The translations under genes and the position numbers were made by a program. Shown here piece by piece: positions 13,360-17,191 of a stretch of DNA of 17,191 bases. Under the pieces are notes generated by a model. The model made no database searches. It was not told the DNA's origin and saw only the letters and a program-made list of their open reading frames with translations. The stretch comes from Anaerolineales bacterium (lineage in GTDB: Bacteria > Chloroflexota > Anaerolineae > 4572-78 > J111): the NCBI GenBank assembly GCA_012032575.1, contig JAAUSP010000101.1, positions 1-17,191 on the forward strand, written 5' to 3'. How positions within the stretch are numbered: the stretch's first letter is position 1; every line of letters begins with the position of its first letter.

Positions 13360-16300
13360 TTAATAGCCGGTCTCCGGCAGGAGCAGCGGCCAGGCGACTG
13401 GCGCAGGGGTAGCCGTAGCAATGACCAGATCGGTTTGATAGCGCGGCAGCAGCCGGTAATCGTGGCGCGAGGGGTCATCCTCAGCCGAGTATTGGCTGAC
13501 AATCCCGACCATTGTCACCGGGTCGCCGCGATTGATGAAGGGCTTTTTGATGCCGGTGGTTTTGAGAATATAGGTTTTGGCCCACCCGGTGCCGTCGTCC
13601 AGCCACAGGGTGGTTCGTCCTTTGAAGTAAACCGCCTGGCCCACCAGCATGACCAGCATCCCCTCATACGGCTCCAGCAGCGAGGTGGTGGCAATGGGCA
13701 GGGGCGGCAGGGGCGCACCGTGTTCCAAAAACTTAATATCGCTGCGCTCACTGACGACAATTTCAAACTCCTCGTGGAACGTCCGCAAATGGCCGACTAC
13801 TTCCACCCGGTCGCCCAACTCAAAACTGTAGCGATGATCTTTGGGCAAATAAATCTTTATCCCGGAGGTATTATCCTGAATATACATCGTCCGCACCCCC
13901 AAACGAGCGGGCGGCGCAGTGATGTGGCCTTTAACCCGGACCCAGGCGTTATCGGTCAGGCGTTTGGCCTCAAAGATTTTAGAGGTCAGCGGCCCGGCAG
14001 GGATTTTCTCCCAGTTGGCGGTCTGGGGCGACGGGGCACAGTTATCATTCCAGTCGGCTCCGGCATCGGGCAGGCGGCAATAGCTTTCATCATAACCGGG
14101 CGAGTGATGATAGGTGAAGGTATCAACAACCGTCCCGTTGGGGTGAGTCAGGCTAACCGTCTCGGTGTCGTTGTTGAGCGAAAACCCGGTGAGGGCGCGA
14201 TAAAAAACGGCAAACCGCGCGCCGGAAGTCACGCTATCCCAGGGGGATGTTGTAGGCCGCCCCGGAACTGTCGGCCAACTGCCAGCCGCCCAGGCCAATG
14301 GGATGATCGGTGGGATTATATAATTCAATCCATTCATCCTGATAATCAGCGGCGCCGTCATTATCCCAATCCCAATCATAAGGCGCGGGTAGAATTTCGT
14401 TGATGACCAGCTTCTCCAGCGCCGCCTGCCCTTCGACCCAGACCGGGGCGGTGTAGGCGGTGTTGCCATCGGCCTGGACTACCTTGACCCAGAAGAAGTG
14501 GCCGGGCCGGGCCTCGACGGTGGTGGCCCATTGGCCGGTGGAACCGGCCAGGGGGACGGCGGCCAGGGGCAGATTGCCATCGTACAGGTAGAGGGTCAGC
14601 GGCTCCGGGTCGGGGTCTGCCATATCCACAATCAGGGGGAGCGGGCCGGTGGCGCTCAGGCTGCTGCCCATCCAGGCCCCGTTGAGCCGCAGGGTCACGG
14701 CCAGATTGCTGTCTTCGGTGGCAAAGACGCGCCGGGCGCGTATGGCCGCCAGCAAATCGCCTTCGGTCAGGGCCGGGGCCACCAAGCCGGTCCGGGCGGT
14801 GGACTGGCTGCCCCAATGGGCTTGGTGATGATCGCTGTTGTTAGTGGGGGCGACCCGCCAGCCGGCCATGTTGCTTTGCACAAAAGAGGGTTCATAGGTG
14901 GCGTAACCCTGGGCATTGTTGCCAATTTCCTGTATAAACATCACCTGGGCTGCAGCGGGATGGTAGGCAAAGTCAAAAAATGTGCCGCCATAGCTGGGGT
15001 CGGGGTGGTTGAATTGGGCAATGACATCGGGGTGGGCCGCCAGCCAACTGTAAAGATCGGGCAGCGTGCTGAACATAGGGTCGGTGCGGCTGTTGAGCAG
15101 GGCCTCGGTATTGAAAACGTTGATATGCCCCGCTACATCATGCGTCCACTCCACACCGCGCAGCGCGACAAATTGACCGGGTGCTGTCGCATAGGTTGTT
15201 TGGGTGAAAATCTTGCTCCACTCAACCGGATTAAGCCACCAATCGTGATCGGTTATCGCCTGAAAGTGCAGGCCGGCGGCGCGGGCCAGAGCCAGAGCAT
15301 AGTGGGGTGGCCCGGCCCCATCAGAATAACTGGTATGGGCATGCAAGTCACCCCAAAAAGCATACATGCCGTCCGGCAAGGCCGCGGGCGACAGGATAGT
15401 GGCCGGGGAAGGCGGCGGAAGCGTGGCCGGCCCGGGATTAGGTTCAGTGCGAACAAAGTCGTGGGGCATGGAGTTGGTATCGGTGGGCCAGACACGCTGG
15501 AGGCTGAGGGGTTCGGGGGCCGAGGCGTCGGGTTCCAGGTCCAAAACGGTGTAGTTACCGTTGCGGTAGGCCACGCTGTCCAAGATTTCATTGCCTGGAC
15601 CCAGCACCACCAACTCGTCACCCTCATTAGCCAGTGACCAACTTCGACTGCCCGTATATTTAGCCAGATTAGGCACGTCAGGATGATCTGTATACGCGCC
15701 ACTGAAAACTGCCTCATAATCGGGCAAACGGTTAAAACGCGCCTGAAATTGGTGGGCATTTTTGGCAATCACTTGGCAGGCATTACCCTCTATAGTAGCA
15801 GAAATGGGGAATTGATACATCATCTCGTCCCCGCCCTCTGTTTCTTCATCACCGATTTTATAATGCTCCAAGTTAACCGTTGTTGTCATAGGGTTACAAA
15901 ATTCTACAAATTCATCGCCCTCGGTGGTGGGGGTGGTTCCATCGTAGAGAAATTCGCTAATGAGGAGAGGTGGTGGCGGAGTCGAAGGAGCAGTTGCGAT
16001 TGGTGTCGGGGGAATGGGTGTCGGAGTAACGCCAATATCGTTACTGCTTCCCATTGTAACATTGCCAACAATAAAATCGTCCACATCGTTATCAGTATCC
16101 GTACCGTTGGGATAGCGAATTACAGCTTCGTCGGTACGGTCAATAGCATTGCCGCCTCTATTTGTACCATCGGGCGCACCGTTCGTACCCAATTGGACAC
16201 TATCAATGATAGTGCCAGTATTATCCTTCAAAACGATGAGGATATTATTACTCATTTGTGTAGAAGAGCCTACGACATCACCTAATACCAAATAATCACC

Positions 16301-17191
16301 AGCTTGAGTGTTGGTGAAGCTACCTGTAGAGCTAATATAATTTGATACTCGAAAAGCACCTCCACCGAGAAGACTCCCTGTTACATCTGTACCATCTAAT
16401 AATTCAATAGTCCACCCAGTCAGGTCAAGGCCATTTGCTTTGATATACAATTCAACAAACTCATCTGCATTCGTGACCGAACCAGAGGGATCTGGAATGG
16501 TGCCATCAAAGTCATTACTACTCCAATCCTGCTGCGGGTCTGTAACAATCTCATTAATCACCACATCGCCGGGAGCGGGAGGCGCGGGCGTGGAAGTAGG
16601 AATTGGGGTGTCGGTGGGCAGGGCAGCCGTGGCTGTAACCGTGAGCGTGATGGGGGCTGTGGCGGTCATGGTTTCGGTGGGCGTTGCGGTGGGAGTGTCT
16701 GTCGGTCCAGGGGTGAACGTAGAAGTTGGGGTATCGGTGACGGGAATAGGCGTGGGGGTATCGGTTGGGGGAATAGGCGTATCCGTAGCGACAGGGGTGA
16801 ACGTAGAAGTTGGGGTGTCGGTTGGGGTTGGCGTGGGGGTGGGGAGCAGGTGTGTCCCCAAATCAGCAAAAGTATCTACGGCAAAGCCATCCCATTCTGC
16901 CGCCGGGTTAAAAGCGTCGCCGCCATTGGCATCGCCGGCCTCGATGGTGGGTTTGCGGCGGAGGGTGTTGTCGGCGGTGCTGGTCAAACCGCTGCCCCAT
17001 TCGGTGCCGGGATCAACCCCTATCTGACCGATGACGTCAATGATGACGCCATTTTTTCTCAAAACAACTGCATCATTGCCATTAAAGAATGGATTTCCGG
17101 CTGTTTGGTTTGCCTGTCCTAAAATGGTTGAGACAGCGCTGCTATGGGCTAAAACATAAACCCCATTACCTGCAATTACGCCAGTTAAAGC
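13360..17191 (-). CDS. Large secreted lamin-tail/PHP metallohydrolase/OB-fold surface protein, 5' truncated and frameshifted
   Basis: The frame is still open at the right edge, so the N terminus is missing. In protein order: a nuclease-associated segment ([19 protein letters not shown], then [20 protein letters not shown]) like that of ExeM/NucH-type proteins; a Thr/Pro-rich linker (about 16570-16850); lamin-tail domains beginning [14 protein letters not shown] and [12 protein letters not shown]; a PHP metallohydrolase domain with [12 protein letters not shown] (about 15318-15353), AITDHDWW and [15 protein letters not shown], closest to the CehA/McbA group; another lamin-tail domain ([19 protein letters not shown]); an OB-like domain ([32 protein letters not shown]); and LPETGY as the C terminus. 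The frame breaks near 14235-14245 (AYNIPLG then stop); one base too many in the CCCCCTGGG stretch explains it, since the next frame continues [22 protein letters not shown]. It probably acts outside the cell; the substrate is unknown. Confidence 0.85.
16709..16816. repeat. 24-nt direct repeat in the Thr/Pro-rich linker
   Basis: A 24-nt stretch (16709-16732, beginning AGGGGTGAACGTAGAAG) recurs exactly at 16793-16816, 84 nt or 28 codons away. It encodes part of the [10 protein letters not shown] linker units. Exact repeats in a linker allow length change by recombination and are also a source of assembly error. Confidence 0.8.

Noticed and set aside
13435..15637. Long plus-strand open frames (322 and 379 codons) opposite the surface-protein gene
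   Set aside because: The minus-strand reading gives clear PHP, lamin-tail and OB-like motifs. The plus-strand readings are low-complexity Gly/Arg/Gln-rich shadows.

Overview
The window looks like a piece of a Chloroflexota (Anaerolineae-type) genome, most likely from a draft or metagenome assembly. This is inference. It rests on a moderately GC-rich background (estimated by eye), a TPTPT-rich lamin-tail surface protein, a split lycopene-cyclase pair beside a membrane-anchored glycosidase-like protein, and many short tandem or inverted repeats in the gaps between genes.

Layout, left to right. (1) Positions 3-1270, plus strand: the C-terminal part of a membrane-anchored glycoside-hydrolase-like protein, then two small lycopene-cyclase-domain membrane proteins, all tightly packed. 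(2) Positions 1351-2538, minus strand: mltG, an endolytic murein transglycosylase. It diverges from def (peptide deformylase, 2731-3276), which has a clear TTGACA-17-TATTAT promoter. (3) Positions 3391-7913: the pyruvate dehydrogenase core, aceE (homodimeric E1) and aceF (E2 with two lipoyl domains), separated by an octamer repeat array. E3 is not in the window. (4) Positions 7916-9487: a MntA/HepT toxin-antitoxin pair coupled to the aceF stop codon. The HepT frame runs without a stop into a family-2 glycosyltransferase. (5) Positions 9553-9666: a MITE-like inverted-repeat element, followed by an EF-hand-like protein (9703-10734) and a terminator. (6) Positions 10932-12267: an AT-richer two-gene cassette, an endonuclease/exonuclease/phosphatase-fold protein and an unrecognised 154-aa protein, followed closely by a carbon-nitrogen hydrolase and a strong terminator. 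(7) Positions 13360-17191, minus strand: a very large secreted protein with lamin-tail, PHP metallohydrolase and OB-like domains. Its start lies beyond the window and it ends in LPETGY.

Two patterns cut across the window. First, four genes (aceF, the glycosyltransferase tail, the EEP gene and the lamin-tail/PHP gene) each carry an apparent single-base frameshift at or beside a short homopolymer. Base-calling error is the simplest explanation, and it also casts doubt on the apparent HepT-glycosyltransferase fusion. Second, the repeats at 381, 1278, 2599, 3287 and 6072 have unrelated sequences but share a 7-9 nt tandem design, in two or three cases followed by the reverse complement. This suggests one generating mechanism rather than one repeat family.

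The best candidates for something undescribed are the EEP plus 154-aa cassette, the repeat architecture, and the HepT-glycosyltransferase fusion if it survives resequencing.
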